Positions 1-7,999 of a DNA stretch of 64,000 nt are shown here, piece by piece (within the stretch, counting starts at the first letter, position 1; every line of letters starts with the position of its first letter). This stretch comes from Thermohalobaculum sp965247385 (GTDB taxonomy: Bacteria; Pseudomonadota; Alphaproteobacteria; Rhodobacterales; Rhodobacteraceae): NCBI GenBank assembly GCA_965247385.1, contig CBDFHG010000007.1:806001-870000 (forward strand). The letters are read 5' to 3'. The notes beneath the pieces are model-generated. The model had not been told where the DNA came from, searched no databases, and saw only the letters and a program-made list of their open reading frames with translations. A program made the translations under genes and the position numbers.

Positions 1-341
1 GGATCGCCGGGGCGCTGAACTTCCTCGGCAGCCATAGCCTCTATGGCCGCTACTGGGGTTGCGCCGAGGACCACGCCTTCCTGCATTTCGAGACCTGCTA
101 CTACCAGGCGATCGACTATGCCATCCGCCATGGCCTGAGCAGCGTCGAGGCAGGCGCCCAGGGGCCACACAAGCTGGCGCGCGGTTACGAGCCGGTGACC
201 ACCCGCTCGCTGCACTGGATCCCCGATCCGGGTTTCCGCCGGGCGGTGGCGGATTATCTGGAGCAGGAGCGGGCCGCCGTGGCGCGGGAAAACGCCGCGC
301 TGGCGACGATGACTCCGTTTCGCAAGGTGGATCCAGGGTGA
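1..341 (+). CDS. C-terminal part of a COG3146 (GNAT-fold) acyltransferase-like protein
   Basis: The reading frame is open from base 3 to a TGA at 339-341, giving the last 112 residues of a protein whose start lies outside the window. The segment GRYWGC, then HFETCYYQAIDYAI, then EAGAQGPHKLARGYEP, is the conserved end of the COG3146/DUF482 family. These proteins are annotated as GNAT-like or 'peptidogalycan biosynthesis' proteins; the substrate is not established. The frame ends with a charged helical tail. Family membership is read from the motifs; the function is family-level only. Confidence 0.8.
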   Translation, partial: IAGALNFLGSHSLYGRYWGCAEDHAFLHFETCYYQAIDYAIRHGLSSVEAGAQGPHKLARGYEPVTTRSLHWIPDPGFRRAVADYLEQERAAVARENAALATMTPFRKVDPG

Positions 342-432
342 AGCGGGCGCGCCCCGGCGGGTCCGGGGCGACTTCGGGCCTGCGCCGGGCGAGGTGGATG
401 CCCGGCACAGGTCGACCCATCAGATCTGGCCA

Positions 433-921
433 TCAGATCTGGTCGAGCAGCGCCTCGCCGGCGGTGCAGGTGGGCTGGCCGGGAGCGGGCTCGATGTTCA
501 GGATCATGACCTCGCCGTCCCGGATCAGCGCCGAGAACCGTTTGCAGCGAATGCCGAGACCGCGCGCCGAGCCGTCGAAATCCATCCCCATGGCCAGGGT
601 CATCTCGGCCAGCGAGTCGCCGAGGACGCGGATGCCTGCTGCCTCGGCACCTGTTTCACGGGCCCATGCAGCGGCGACGTGGGGGTCGTTGACGGTGAGG
701 CAGACGATCGCATCGACCCCCTTCGCCTGCAAAGTGGCGGCGGCGGCGACGAACCCGGGCATGTGGCTTTTGTGGCAGGTCGGGGTGAACGCGCCGGGCA
801 GACCGAACAGCGCCACGGTCTTACCTTTGAACACATCGGCGCTGGGAACCTGGGTTGGTCCCTGGTCGGTCAGTTCGAACAGGGTCGCGTCGGGCAGGCG
901 GTCGCCGATGGAAATGGTCAT
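433..921 (-). CDS. Prx5-type peroxiredoxin
   Basis: A 162-residue thiol peroxidase that would reduce peroxides in the cytoplasm. The peroxidatic site is visible as PGAFTPTCHKSHMPGF near residues 43-58, with the active Cys after TPT. The conserved tail GEVMILNIEPAPG and a second Cys (QPTCTAG) near the end fit the AhpC/TSA Prx5 subgroup. An in-frame ATG exists 15 bases upstream, but GGGGGA sits 7 bases before the ATG at 921, so that start is preferred. It lies 25 bases downstream of the SDR gene on the same strand and is probably cotranscribed. The length is normal for the family. Confidence 0.88.
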   Translation of the reverse strand: MTISIGDRLPDATLFELTDQGPTQVPSADVFKGKTVALFGLPGAFTPTCHKSHMPGFVAAAATLQAKGVDAIVCLTVNDPHVAAAWARETGAEAAGIRVLGDSLAEMTLAMGMDFDGSARGLGIRCKRFSALIRDGEVMILNIEPAPGQPTCTAGEALLDQI

Positions 922-946
922 TGTCGATTCCCCCATAACAAAAGCC

Positions 947-1714
947 TCAGCGCGCGCCCATACGGATAGCGCCGTCGAGGCGGATTACCTCGCCGTTCAT
1001 ATAGCCTGTCTCGGCGATGAAACAGGCCAGTTCGGCAAATTCCCGCGGGTCGCCGAGGCGCGCCGGGAACGGAACCTGCTGGGCGAGGCTGTCCTGAACG
1101 TCGTCGGGCAGGCCCTTCAGCATCGGTGTTGCGAAGATACCGGGCGCGATGGCCGCGACCCGGATGCCGTCGCGGGCCAGATCGCGCGCCGCCGGCAGGG
1201 TCAGCGCGGCGACGCCGCCCTTCGACGAGGCGTATGCCGCCTGACCCATCTGACCTTCGAAGGCCGCGACCGAGGCGGTGTTGACGATCACCCCCCTGGT
1301 TCCGTCGGCGTCCAGCGGTTCGGCCTCGCGCATCGCCTGGGCGGCCTGCGCCATGACCCGCATGGTGCCGACCAGATTGATCGCGACAACCCGCTCGAAG
1401 ATGCTCATATCATGAGCGCCCTTGGAACCGGCAGTCTTCATCGCCGGCGCGATCCCGGCGCAGTTGATGGCGATCCGCGCCGTGCCGTGGGCGGCCGCGG
1501 CTTCGGCGAGTGCGGCGGCGACACTGGCATCGCTGGTGACATCGGTCTCGATGAAACGGGCGCCGATCTCCGCCGCCACGGCTTCGCCGCGCTCTCTTTG
1601 CAGGTCCAAAACCGCCACCGGCGCGCCCCGTGATCTTAGCGCCCGGGCGCAGGCCTCGCCCAGGCCGCTGGCACCGCCGGTCACGATTGCGGGAATTTTC
1701 TCGTCGATGCGCAC
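947..1714 (-). CDS. short-chain dehydrogenase/reductase, HSD10-like
   Basis: An NAD(P)-dependent oxidoreductase of 255 residues. The Rossmann motif TGGASGLG lies at residues 11-18, the NCAG motif in the middle, and the catalytic Ser and YxxSK in NTASVAAFEGQMGQAAYASSKGG. The C-terminal GEVIRLDGAIRM is typical of 3-hydroxyacyl-CoA dehydrogenase type 2 relatives, so fatty-acid or branched-chain acyl-CoA oxidation is likely but unproven. The frame stays open further upstream, but a GTG at 1714 preceded by GGAGAG gives a normal N-terminus (VRIDEKIPAIVTGG). It is the first gene of a two-gene operon with the peroxiredoxin. Confidence 0.88.
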   Translation of the reverse strand: MRIDEKIPAIVTGGASGLGEACARALRSRGAPVAVLDLQRERGEAVAAEIGARFIETDVTSDASVAAALAEAAAAHGTARIAINCAGIAPAMKTAGSKGAHDMSIFERVVAINLVGTMRVMAQAAQAMREAEPLDADGTRGVIVNTASVAAFEGQMGQAAYASSKGGVAALTLPAARDLARDGIRVAAIAPGIFATPMLKGLPDDVQDSLAQQVPFPARLGDPREFAELACFIAETGYMNGEVIRLDGAIRMGAR

Positions 1715-1837
1715 GAATCGTCTCTCCGTCACGTATAATGTGTCGTGCGGCTTTAGCGCGGCCGCCGGCATTCGCCAACCAGCGTTTGCCAGGGGGTGCG
1801 CTTGAATCGGGGCAAGAACATCTTCCGGAGGTTGTGC

Positions 1838-2142
1838 GAAGCGCCGATCAGTAACGGTTCTGACCCTTCTGGCCACCATGGCGCTGGGCACCTGCACCGA
1901 ACAGACCGCCCGCTCAACCGCCCGGGGCGGGTTGATCGGCGGCGGCGGCGGCCCCTGGTGGCCGGGGTGTTTTATGGCGACCCCATCGAGGGCGCGGCGC
2001 GGTGCTGGGGGCGGCGACGGGTGCGATTGTCAGCACGGTGGACGAAATTGTCGATGACCGGGATGATCATCGCAGCGCTCGGCACTACCCCCGGCGCTAC
2101 GACCGGTGCCGCTGTTGTTACCGGAGCGGGGACCGCTACTGA
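1838..2142 (+). pseudogene. decayed glycine-zipper lipoprotein-like gene
   Basis: One frame reads SVTVLTLLATMALGTCTEQTA, a lipoprotein-type signal with a candidate lipobox Cys, then ARGGLIGGGGG. A shift of one frame near 1950 recovers RGAVLGAATGAIVSTVDEIVDD and an Arg/Tyr-rich tail (HYPRRYDRCRCC), ending with TGA at 2140-2142. This order is typical of small outer-membrane proteins with YMGG-like glycine zippers. No single frame spans it and no start codon suits the first frame, so it looks broken. The call rests on composition and order. Confidence 0.4.
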
Positions 2143-2183
2143 CCGGCTCACTCCGGTTCTTGCGCCTGTCCGATCACCCGCGG

Positions 2184-2216
2184 TGCGCCGAAAGCGTCAA
2201 CTTTCGAATAGGCGCA
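2184..2216 (+). repeat. dispersed intergenic hairpin, type A copy 1
   Basis: Outer arms GCGCC and GGCGCA enclose inner arms CGAAAG and CTTTCG, with a 4-base bulge (AATA) on the 3' side. The same architecture recurs at 4399, 25246, 27903 and 28114. An additional TTGCGCC at 2159 can pair with the closing GGCGCAA. Confidence 0.75.
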
Positions 2217-2242
2217 AAAGAAACGGGATGGAGGCGGAGCCG

Positions 2243-2280
2243 CGCCCAAAGGATGCGAAGCAGCCTTTGGGGCAGGCGCA
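2243..2280 (+). repeat. dispersed intergenic hairpin, type B copy 1
   Basis: Same outer arms as type A (GCGCC and GGCGCA), but the inner stem is CAAAGG-a-TGC / GCA-g-CCTTTG around a GAA loop, with the 3' bulge GGCA. A second copy is at 25187. It lies 27 bases after type A copy 1. Confidence 0.72.
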
Positions 2281-2336
2281 TTTGGCGGAAAACGATCCAA
2301 AACACAACGGCTGGCTGCAGCGGCCAACGACCACCC

Positions 2337-2909
2337 TTACGCGCGGAAGATCGTGATGGTTGTTTCGCCATAGCGGCGCGCATCCACGGGAATCAGCCAG
2401 TCCACTGTTGGGGCCGCATCGACGGCGGCGTGTTCCAGGACGATGATCGCTCCGGGAGCGATCCAGCCGCCCTGCTGCGCCGAGGCCAGCGCCTTGACGG
2501 CCAGCCCCGAGCCATAGGGCGGATCGGCGAAGATCAGATCGAAGGGGTCGCCCCGGCAGGGGCCGAGCCGGGTGGCGTCGCGGCGCCAGATCTTGGCCCG
2601 GCCGATGACACCAAGGGTATCGACATTCTCGCGGATCAGGGCCCGTGCGGCGGCGAAATCGTCGATGAAGACCGCCCACTCCGCGCCGCGCGACAGCGCC
2701 TCGAGCCCGAGAGCGCCGGTTCCGGCGAAGAGATCCAGCACCCGGCGCCCCTCGGGCAGCGGGGGATCGCCATAGTCGCCGTGGGCCAGCAGATTGAACA
2801 GCGACTCGCGCACCCGGTCGGAGGTCGGGCGCAGATGCGCCTCGCCACCGCATGCAGTCCCGGGTGCGACCAGCCGCTTACCCCGGCAGCGGCCACCGAT
2901 GATCCGCAT
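2337..2909 (-). CDS. rsmD: 16S rRNA (guanine(966)-N(2))-methyltransferase RsmD
   Basis: Methylates G966 of 16S rRNA using S-adenosylmethionine. The 190-residue protein starts MRIIGGRCRGKRL, the family N-terminus, followed by RPTSDRVRESLFN, the SAM-binding DLFAGTGALGLEALSRGA (about 60-77), and the catalytic DPPYG near residue 130. The length is normal. It is 16 bases downstream of the aminotransferase-fold gene on the same strand and probably cotranscribed with it. The region behind its stop carries the A and B hairpin repeats. Confidence 0.93.
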   Translation of the reverse strand: MRIIGGRCRGKRLVAPGTACGGEAHLRPTSDRVRESLFNLLAHGDYGDPPLPEGRRVLDLFAGTGALGLEALSRGAEWAVFIDDFAAARALIRENVDTLGVIGRAKIWRRDATRLGPCRGDPFDLIFADPPYGSGLAVKALASAQQGGWIAPGAIIVLEHAAVDAAPTVDWLIPVDARRYGETTITIFRA

Positions 2910-2925
2910 CAGAGGACCCTCCCGA

Positions 2926-4151
2926 TCAAAGAACCTGCTCCAGCGCCTCGATGAGTTGGTCGATCTCGGCTGGGGTCGTGTAGTGCAGGAAGGAGAACCG
3001 CAGCACCCCGTGCCCGGCGTCGATCCCCAGCGCCTTGATCAAACGCCGGGAATAGAAATGGCCGCCGCCCGCCATGATGCGGTGCGCCGCCAGATCGCCG
3101 GTCAGATCCGCGCCGGGGCGGGCATGGGCAAGCGCGATGGTCGGGAAGCGTTTATCGGCATCAGACGGACCAAGCAGGCGAATGTCGTTGCGCCCGCGCA
3201 GATACTCCAGCAGCGGACCCATAAGCGCCACCTCCTGCCCCTGCATCAGGTCCTGGACCCGGCGCGCGCGGCCGTCGGCGGCCAAGTTGGTGGTGAAGTG
3301 GCGGGTGTAGAGTGCGTCGATGTAATCGGCGACCCCAGCCATTGCCGCGATCTGGGCACGGTCGGGCCCCGCCGGGGTGAAGCGCTTGTGGATATCCCCG
3401 GCGTTGAAATAATGGCCCTGGTTGGCGGCGCGTTCGGACAGCGCACGGCGGATCACCATCACCCCTTGGTGCGGCCCGTAGGTCTTGTAGCTGGAGAACA
3501 GGTAGACATCCGCGCCCAGCGCATCGACATCGGGCAGCCCGTGGGGTGCAGCGGCAACCCCATCGATCACCGAGATCGCCCCGGCTTGCCGAACCTTCGC
3601 AGTGATCTGGGCCACCGGGTTGATCTCGGCGACGACGTTGGAGGCGTGGGGAAAGGCGACCAGCCGGGTGCGGTCCGACAACAGATTGTCCAGATCGGCC
3701 CGGTCGAGATGCCCAGTCTGGGGATCGACCTGCCATTCGCGCACGGTGATCCCGGTCGCGGCCCACCGCCGCCAGGCGCCGGAATTGGCCTCGTGATCCT
3801 GGTTGGTGACGACGACCTCGTCGCTTTCGGTCATCAGCGGGCGCAGGGCATTGGCCGGAACATAGGTGTTCTGACTGGTCGAGGGGCCGAAATGGACCTC
3901 GTCCTGACTGACATTCAGGCAGGTGGCGATGCGCTCGCAACTTTCGTCCATCAGGGCCCCGCCCCGGCGCGAGGGCGGATAGGGTCCATAGGGCTGGACC
4001 TTGGTCTTCAGGTAAAACTCATGCAGGCGGCGCACCGTGGCCGCCGCCGGGTAGGAGCCGACCGCGTTCTCGAAGAAGGCCCAGCCCTGGAGGGTGGTTC
4101 CGAGAAGGCGGGAAACTGGGAACGGGCAAAGTCGAGATCGAAGGTGGTCAT
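2926..4151 (-). CDS. cysteine desulfurase-like aminotransferase class V (single-base frameshift)
   Basis: A PLP enzyme of the fold-type I cysteine-desulfurase-like family (TIGR01976 type). The PLP lysine is in SSYKTYGPHQGV and the substrate/PLP region in NQDHEANSGAWRRW. The true N-terminus, MTTFDLDFARSQFPAFSE, starts at an ATG at 4149-4151 behind GGAGCGACAA, but it lies in a different frame from LQGWAFFENAVGSYPA onward. The switch is near 4095. The span of 1226 bases is one short of a whole number of codons, consistent with a single deleted base. The typical GG in FFENAGGSY is also changed to VG. It could be a pseudogene or a sequence error; the role of the family is poorly defined. Confidence 0.75.
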
Positions 4152-4260
4152 TTGTCGCTCCCAAAACGCCGCCGGACCGAAGATGCCCGGCACCCGGCCT
4201 GCCGTCCTCCTACCAGCTTCCGCCAAACGAAACCAATGCCGCCCCAGAAGAAAGAGTCTT

Positions 4261-4298
4261 TGCCCGTGACAAAATCCGTATTCACGGATTTTCGGCTC
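4261..4298 (+). repeat. hairpin repeat D, intact copy
   Basis: TGCCCGTGAC followed by a perfect 9 bp stem AAAATCCGT / ACGGATTTT around ATTC, then TCGGCTCC. The same sequence with a different loop is present at 48761 but is split there by an IS1595. It may act as a terminator between convergent transcripts, or be a mobile palindrome. Confidence 0.65.
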
Positions 4299-4316
4299 CA
4301 CCCCCGCCGCCCCGCC

Positions 4317-4398
4317 CAACCACCAAGCCTACCGGATGGGATTACGCCTGGTTGCCAGATGGGGGGTGGCCGGGCGGGGAGGAAGCGCGGGAGGCGGT
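4317..4398 (+). repeat. dispersed repeat C, copy 1
   Basis: About 80 bases beginning CAACCACCAAGCCTACCG and ending GGGAGGCGG. It recurs in inverted orientation at 28005-28089 with few changes. Here it runs directly into type A hairpin copy 2. Confidence 0.75.
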
Positions 4399-4430
4399 GC
4401 GCCGAAAGCGCCAGCTTTCGAATAGGCGCA
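4399..4430 (+). repeat. dispersed intergenic hairpin, type A copy 2
   Basis: TGCGCC, inner stem CGAAAGC / GCTTTCG around GCCA, bulge AATA, then GGCGCA. It ends 13 bases before the stop codon of the minus-strand acuI gene. Confidence 0.75.
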
Positions 4431-4442
4431 GAAGATCTACCC

Positions 4443-5435
4443 TCACCCGTTCACATCGACCACGACGCGGCCCTTGACCTGGCCTTTCAGGATCGCCTTG
4501 CCCAGTTCAGGCAGGTCGCCCAGCGTCGCCGCCGAAGTCATCTCGTCGAGCTTCTCCATCGGCAGATCGCGGGCGATGCGCGCCCATGCGGTAGCGCGGT
4601 TGGCCTGCGGCTGCATCACCGAATCGATCCCCAGCAGGTTCACGCCGCGCAACAGGAAGGGGATCACCGTCGCCGGCAGCTTGACGCCGCCGGCGAGGCC
4701 CACCGCTGCGACCGAGCCGCCGTATTTCACCTGGGTCAGGACGCGCGCCAGCATCGCGCCGCCGACAGCATCGACGCAGCCCGCCCAGGTCTCGGTGTCA
4801 AGCGGGCGGGCGGGCGGTTCGGCCAGTTCCTCGCGCGGCACGATCCGGGTGGCGCCGAGCGCGGTCAGGTACTCTGCCGTCTCCGGCCGCCCGGTCACGG
4901 CGGCCACTTCGCAGCCGAGATTGGCCAGGATCGTGGTCGCCACCGAACCGACGCCGCCCGCGGCCCCGGTCACCAATACCGGACCATCGCCGGGTTGGAG
5001 CCCGTGATCCTCGAGCGCCATCACCGCCAGCATCGCGGTAATTCCGGCGGTGCCGACCGCCATCGCCTGGCGGGTGGTCAGGCACTCGGGCAGCGGCGTC
5101 AGCCACTCGGCCTTGACCCGCGCCTTCTGGGCGTAGCCGCCCCACCAAGCCTCACCGACGCGCCAGCCGGTGAGGACCACCTTGTCGCCGGGGGCGAAGG
5201 CGGCGTTGTCGGATTTCTCGACCGTGCCGGACAGGTCGATCCCCGGAACATGGGGATATTTGCGCACCAGCCCGCCAGCGCCGGTGACGCAGAGCCCGTC
5301 CTTGTAGTTCAGGGTAGAATATTCGACCGCAACGGTGACATCTGCCTGGGGCAACCGGTCCTCACCGATCGTCTCGATCGACTGGCTGACGGTGCCGTCC
5401 TCGGCCTTGTCGACGATGAGTGCCTTGAATGCCAT
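4443..5435 (-). CDS. acuI: acrylyl-CoA reductase (NADPH), AcuI/YhdH family
   Basis: A 330-residue zinc-independent medium-chain reductase. AcuI reduces acryloyl-CoA to propanoyl-CoA, which detoxifies acrylate from DMSP breakdown and serves propionate metabolism. Visible features are NYKDGLCVTGAGG and PHVPGIDLSGTV in the N-terminal GroES-like domain, the NADPH-binding VTGAAGGVGS near residue 155, and GGVKLPATVIPFLLRGVNLLGIDS, a segment diagnostic for YhdH/AcuI. It is divergent from the GntR regulator, with a palindromic operator between them. No dmd or ddd genes are nearby, so the acrylate source is not shown here. Confidence 0.88.
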   Translation of the reverse strand: MAFKALIVDKAEDGTVSQSIETIGEDRLPQADVTVAVEYSTLNYKDGLCVTGAGGLVRKYPHVPGIDLSGTVEKSDNAAFAPGDKVVLTGWRVGEAWWGGYAQKARVKAEWLTPLPECLTTRQAMAVGTAGITAMLAVMALEDHGLQPGDGPVLVTGAAGGVGSVATTILANLGCEVAAVTGRPETAEYLTALGATRIVPREELAEPPARPLDTETWAGCVDAVGGAMLARVLTQVKYGGSVAAVGLAGGVKLPATVIPFLLRGVNLLGIDSVMQPQANRATAWARIARDLPMEKLDEMTSAATLGDLPELGKAILKGQVKGRVVVDVNG

Positions 5436-5516
5436 GGTGGCGTCCTCCTGTGGAACGAACTGAATTGGGGTGTTTCCCGGTGACCGTCTCGGCCTCTCCC
5501 TGCCGGGCGAGAATCA

Positions 5517-5544
5517 AATTGTCAAACAATTGAATGTTTGGCAA
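5517..5544 (+). promoter_or_regulatory. probable operator of the GntR/FCD regulator
   Basis: Between acuI and gntR lies AATTGTCAAACAATT (5517-5531), a perfect 6 bp palindrome around CAA that fits the GT-N3-AC pattern of FadR-subfamily operators. It overlaps a second inverted repeat, TTGTCAAACA (5519-5528) and TGTTTGGCAA (5535-5544), 9 of 10 matching. Confidence 0.6.
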
Positions 5545-5583
5545 GGTGCGGCAAATCGCAGAGCGGGAAGACGCTGATCGATC

Positions 5584-6348
5584 ATGACCATGAATGAAGA
5601 CGCAACCACCTCCAGCCAGATCCGGAGTCAACCGAGTGCCGGGCACCAGATCGCCAGCGCGATCCGCGAGCTGATTCTGAGTGGCCAGTTGGTGGTCGAC
5701 GAACGGCTGCCGAGCGAGCAGGAGCTGGCGGCGCGCTTTGGCGTCTCGCGCCCGACCGTGCGCGAGGCGTTGAAACGGCTTGCGGCGCAGAGCCTGATCC
5801 GGACCCGCCGGGGTGCCACGGGGGGCAATTTCGTCAATCGGATTTCGTGGTCCGAGGCCCATGAGCAACTGGTCACCACGGCGACCCTGCTGATGTCGGT
5901 GGCGCCAATTTCGCCCGAGGCGGTGGCCGAGGTGCGGTTGACCCTGCTGACCGCCTGCGTGCCGCTGGCCAGCGAACGGCGGCAGCCGGAGCACCTGGAG
6001 GCGATGCGCGCCGAGGTTCAGGTCCAACGCGACCCGGGCACATCGGATGAGGCGTTCTGCGCCTCCGATGTGCGCTTCCACCGGGCGCTGGTCGAGGCGG
6101 CGGACAACCCGTTGCTGTCGTTCCAGATGGCAGGCGTAATCGAGGCGATCCAACCGCTGTTGAACATGATCACCTATCGGGGCCGCGACCGGGCCGGGAT
6201 TGCCGCGCGCCACGAGCGCCTCTGCGCCGGGTTGGAGGCGCGCGATGCGGATCGGGTGATCGGCGAATTGCGCGAACTGTCGGATTACACGGCGTGGCTG
6301 GTCGGCGAGGCGCAGGAGTTGCGTGCTGCCGGGCGGGGGGCTCGATGA
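5584..6348 (+). CDS. GntR-family transcriptional regulator, FadR/FCD subfamily
   Basis: A 254-residue DNA-binding regulator. The winged helix is at residues 20-85 (IASAIRELILSGQLVVDERLPSEQELAARFGVSRPTVREALKRL in pieces). The all-helical FCD ligand domain follows, with metal-ligand candidates in SDVRFHRALVEAADN and the late AARHERL. It is transcribed away from acuI and overlaps the downstream DUF2182 gene by ATGA, so it is translationally coupled to it. It probably represses its own operon and perhaps acuI through the palindrome at 5517-5544. The ligand is unknown; small carboxylates are usual for the family. Confidence 0.87.
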   Translation: MTMNEDATTSSQIRSQPSAGHQIASAIRELILSGQLVVDERLPSEQELAARFGVSRPTVREALKRLAAQSLIRTRRGATGGNFVNRISWSEAHEQLVTTATLLMSVAPISPEAVAEVRLTLLTACVPLASERRQPEHLEAMRAEVQVQRDPGTSDEAFCASDVRFHRALVEAADNPLLSFQMAGVIEAIQPLLNMITYRGRDRAGIAARHERLCAGLEARDADRVIGELRELSDYTAWLVGEAQELRAAGRGAR

Positions 6349-7142
6349 CACAAGTCGCGCCAACACCCTATCTCGACCGGCCCCGGCTGTTGGCATTGGG
6401 CGGCGTGGGGTTGGGATCGCTGGCGGCGTGGGTTGCGCTGGCGGTCCTGCACGAGTCGCTTCCAGGGGCGCTTTCGGGGACGGGATCGGAGATCGACTGG
6501 CTGTCCGCGCTGTGCCGGGGGATTGCGCTGCCGGTCGGCGCTGCGCTGCCCGGAGCGGTCGTCATCTGGGTGCTGATGAGCATCGCCATGATGCTGCCGA
6601 CGGCAGCCCCGGCGATCGACATCTATGTGCGGCTGTCCCGGCGGATCGAGACCCGGCGGGCGGCGCATGTGGCGGGTTTCGCCGGGGGCTACCTGATCGC
6701 CTGGGCCGGGTTCGCCGGGGTCGCGGGCAGCCTGCAGGTCACTGTTGGCGGGGAGCTTGCCACCTATATGGCGACCCTGCCACGGGCGGCGACGGCGGGC
6801 GGGCTGTTGCTGCTGGCGGGCCTCTACCAGCTTACGCCGTTGAAACAGGCCTGTCTGACGCTGTGCCGCAATCCGCTGGCTTTCTTCATGAGCCATTGGC
6901 GCGAGGGCGTCGGCGGGGCGCTTCGAATGGGGCTGTATCACGGGCTGGTCTGCATCGGCTGCTGCTGGGCGCTGATGGGGCTGATGTTCCTGTTCGGCGC
7001 CATGAACCTGGCCTGGATGGCTGCGCTGGGCCTGGTGATGCTGCTGGAAAAGGCCGCGCCCGGCGCCGCGCGCGTGGGCCAGTTGACCGGCCTGGCCATG
7101 GCGCTGGCCGGGGCCGCTCTGATCGTAACCGATGTCATCTAA
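6345..7142 (+). CDS. DUF2182 multi-spanning membrane protein
   Basis: A 265-residue integral membrane protein with about six hydrophobic helices. The start is taken as the ATG at 6345, which overlaps the gntR stop as ATGA; the frame is open further upstream, but that would overlap gntR heavily. LYQLTPLKQACLTLCRNP and MGLYHGLVCIGCCWALM, with conserved Cys and His in the membrane region, are the DUF2182 signature; the family is annotated as a predicted metal-binding membrane protein. It is followed after 16 bases by DUF1326, its usual partner. The biochemical function is not known. Confidence 0.85.
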   Translation: MTQVAPTPYLDRPRLLALGGVGLGSLAAWVALAVLHESLPGALSGTGSEIDWLSALCRGIALPVGAALPGAVVIWVLMSIAMMLPTAAPAIDIYVRLSRRIETRRAAHVAGFAGGYLIAWAGFAGVAGSLQVTVGGELATYMATLPRAATAGGLLLLAGLYQLTPLKQACLTLCRNPLAFFMSHWREGVGGALRMGLYHGLVCIGCCWALMGLMFLFGAMNLAWMAALGLVMLLEKAAPGAARVGQLTGLAMALAGAALIVTDVI

Positions 7143-7158
7143 ACACAAGGGACGCACA

Positions 7159-7791
7159 ATGCTCGACTCCACTAAGCAAGAAATTCCACCCTGGACGCTC
7201 AAGGGCGAGTTGATCCTGAATTGCAATTGCACGGTCTTCTGCCCCTGCGTCGTCAGCCTGGGCGCGCATCCGCCGACCGAGGGTTCGTGCAAGGCCTGGC
7301 TGGGGGTGCGGATCGACGACGGGAAATGGGGCAAGACCAACCTCTCCGGCCTGAACGTGGCGATGATGCTCGACATCCCCGGCCTGATGGGTGAGGGCGA
7401 TTGGAAGGCGGCGGGCTATTTTGACGACCGCGCCGACGACGCGCAACACGCCGCCCTGGTGCGGATCTTCACCGGGCAGGCCAAGGGCACGACCGGCCTG
7501 TTCCGACTGCTGGTAAGCACCTATTACGGCTCCGCCCGCGAGGAGATCAGCTTCACCACCGAGGGCAATGTCCGCCATCTGACCGTGGGCAGGAAGATCA
7601 CCGGCTCGATCGTGCCCGTCGAGGGCGCCGACCCGGACAAGGAACTGGTGGTGACCAACACCAAATACTGGATGGGCGCTGACATCACGGTGGCCCAGGC
7701 GCTGAAGGGCAAGGTGCGCGACTTCGGGCGGGTGTGGAACCTGGACGGCCGCTCGGCCGAGATCTGCCAGATCGAGTGGTCGGGACCTTAG
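7159..7791 (+). CDS. DUF1326 domain protein
   Basis: A 210-residue soluble protein covering the whole DUF1326 domain. The N-terminal WTLKGELILNCNCTVFCPC contains a CxC...CxC cluster that could bind a metal. The ATG at 7159 is preceded by AAGGGAC. DUF1326 genes commonly sit next to DUF2182, as here, which suggests a shared and probably metal-linked membrane process. That role is inference from the cysteines and pairing only. It is the last gene of the gntR-DUF2182-DUF1326 unit; insertion-sequence debris begins about 50 bases further on. Confidence 0.85.
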   Translation: MLDSTKQEIPPWTLKGELILNCNCTVFCPCVVSLGAHPPTEGSCKAWLGVRIDDGKWGKTNLSGLNVAMMLDIPGLMGEGDWKAAGYFDDRADDAQHAALVRIFTGQAKGTTGLFRLLVSTYYGSAREEISFTTEGNVRHLTVGRKITGSIVPVEGADPDKELVVTNTKYWMGADITVAQALKGKVRDFGRVWNLDGRSAEICQIEWSGP

Positions 7792-7842
7792 AGCCCAACC
7801 CGAAAAGAGTTGAGTGGTTTCATTAGTTTGTGATTTTGTCCC

Positions 7843-7999
7843 GTTGCAACACTGGACGGAGATGCACATGCCCTTGAAAAAACCACTCGCCGCGAGTATG
7901 CGCGGCACGGTGGCCGATATGCAAGTGACCTGACGGACCGGGAGTGGGCGCTTGTCGCGCCATTCCTGCCGGCGCGCAAGGAAGATCGGCCGGCCGCGC
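7843..7999 (+). pseudogene. IS5-family transposase N-terminal fragment
   Basis: The frame reads REYARHGGRYASDLTDREWA, then LVAPFLPARKEDRPA, which is the conserved N-terminal region of IS5-group transposases. It has no start codon and stops matching exactly where the ISAs1 terminal repeat begins at 8000, so the IS5 copy was probably interrupted by ISAs1 and its remainder lost. Confidence 0.65.
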
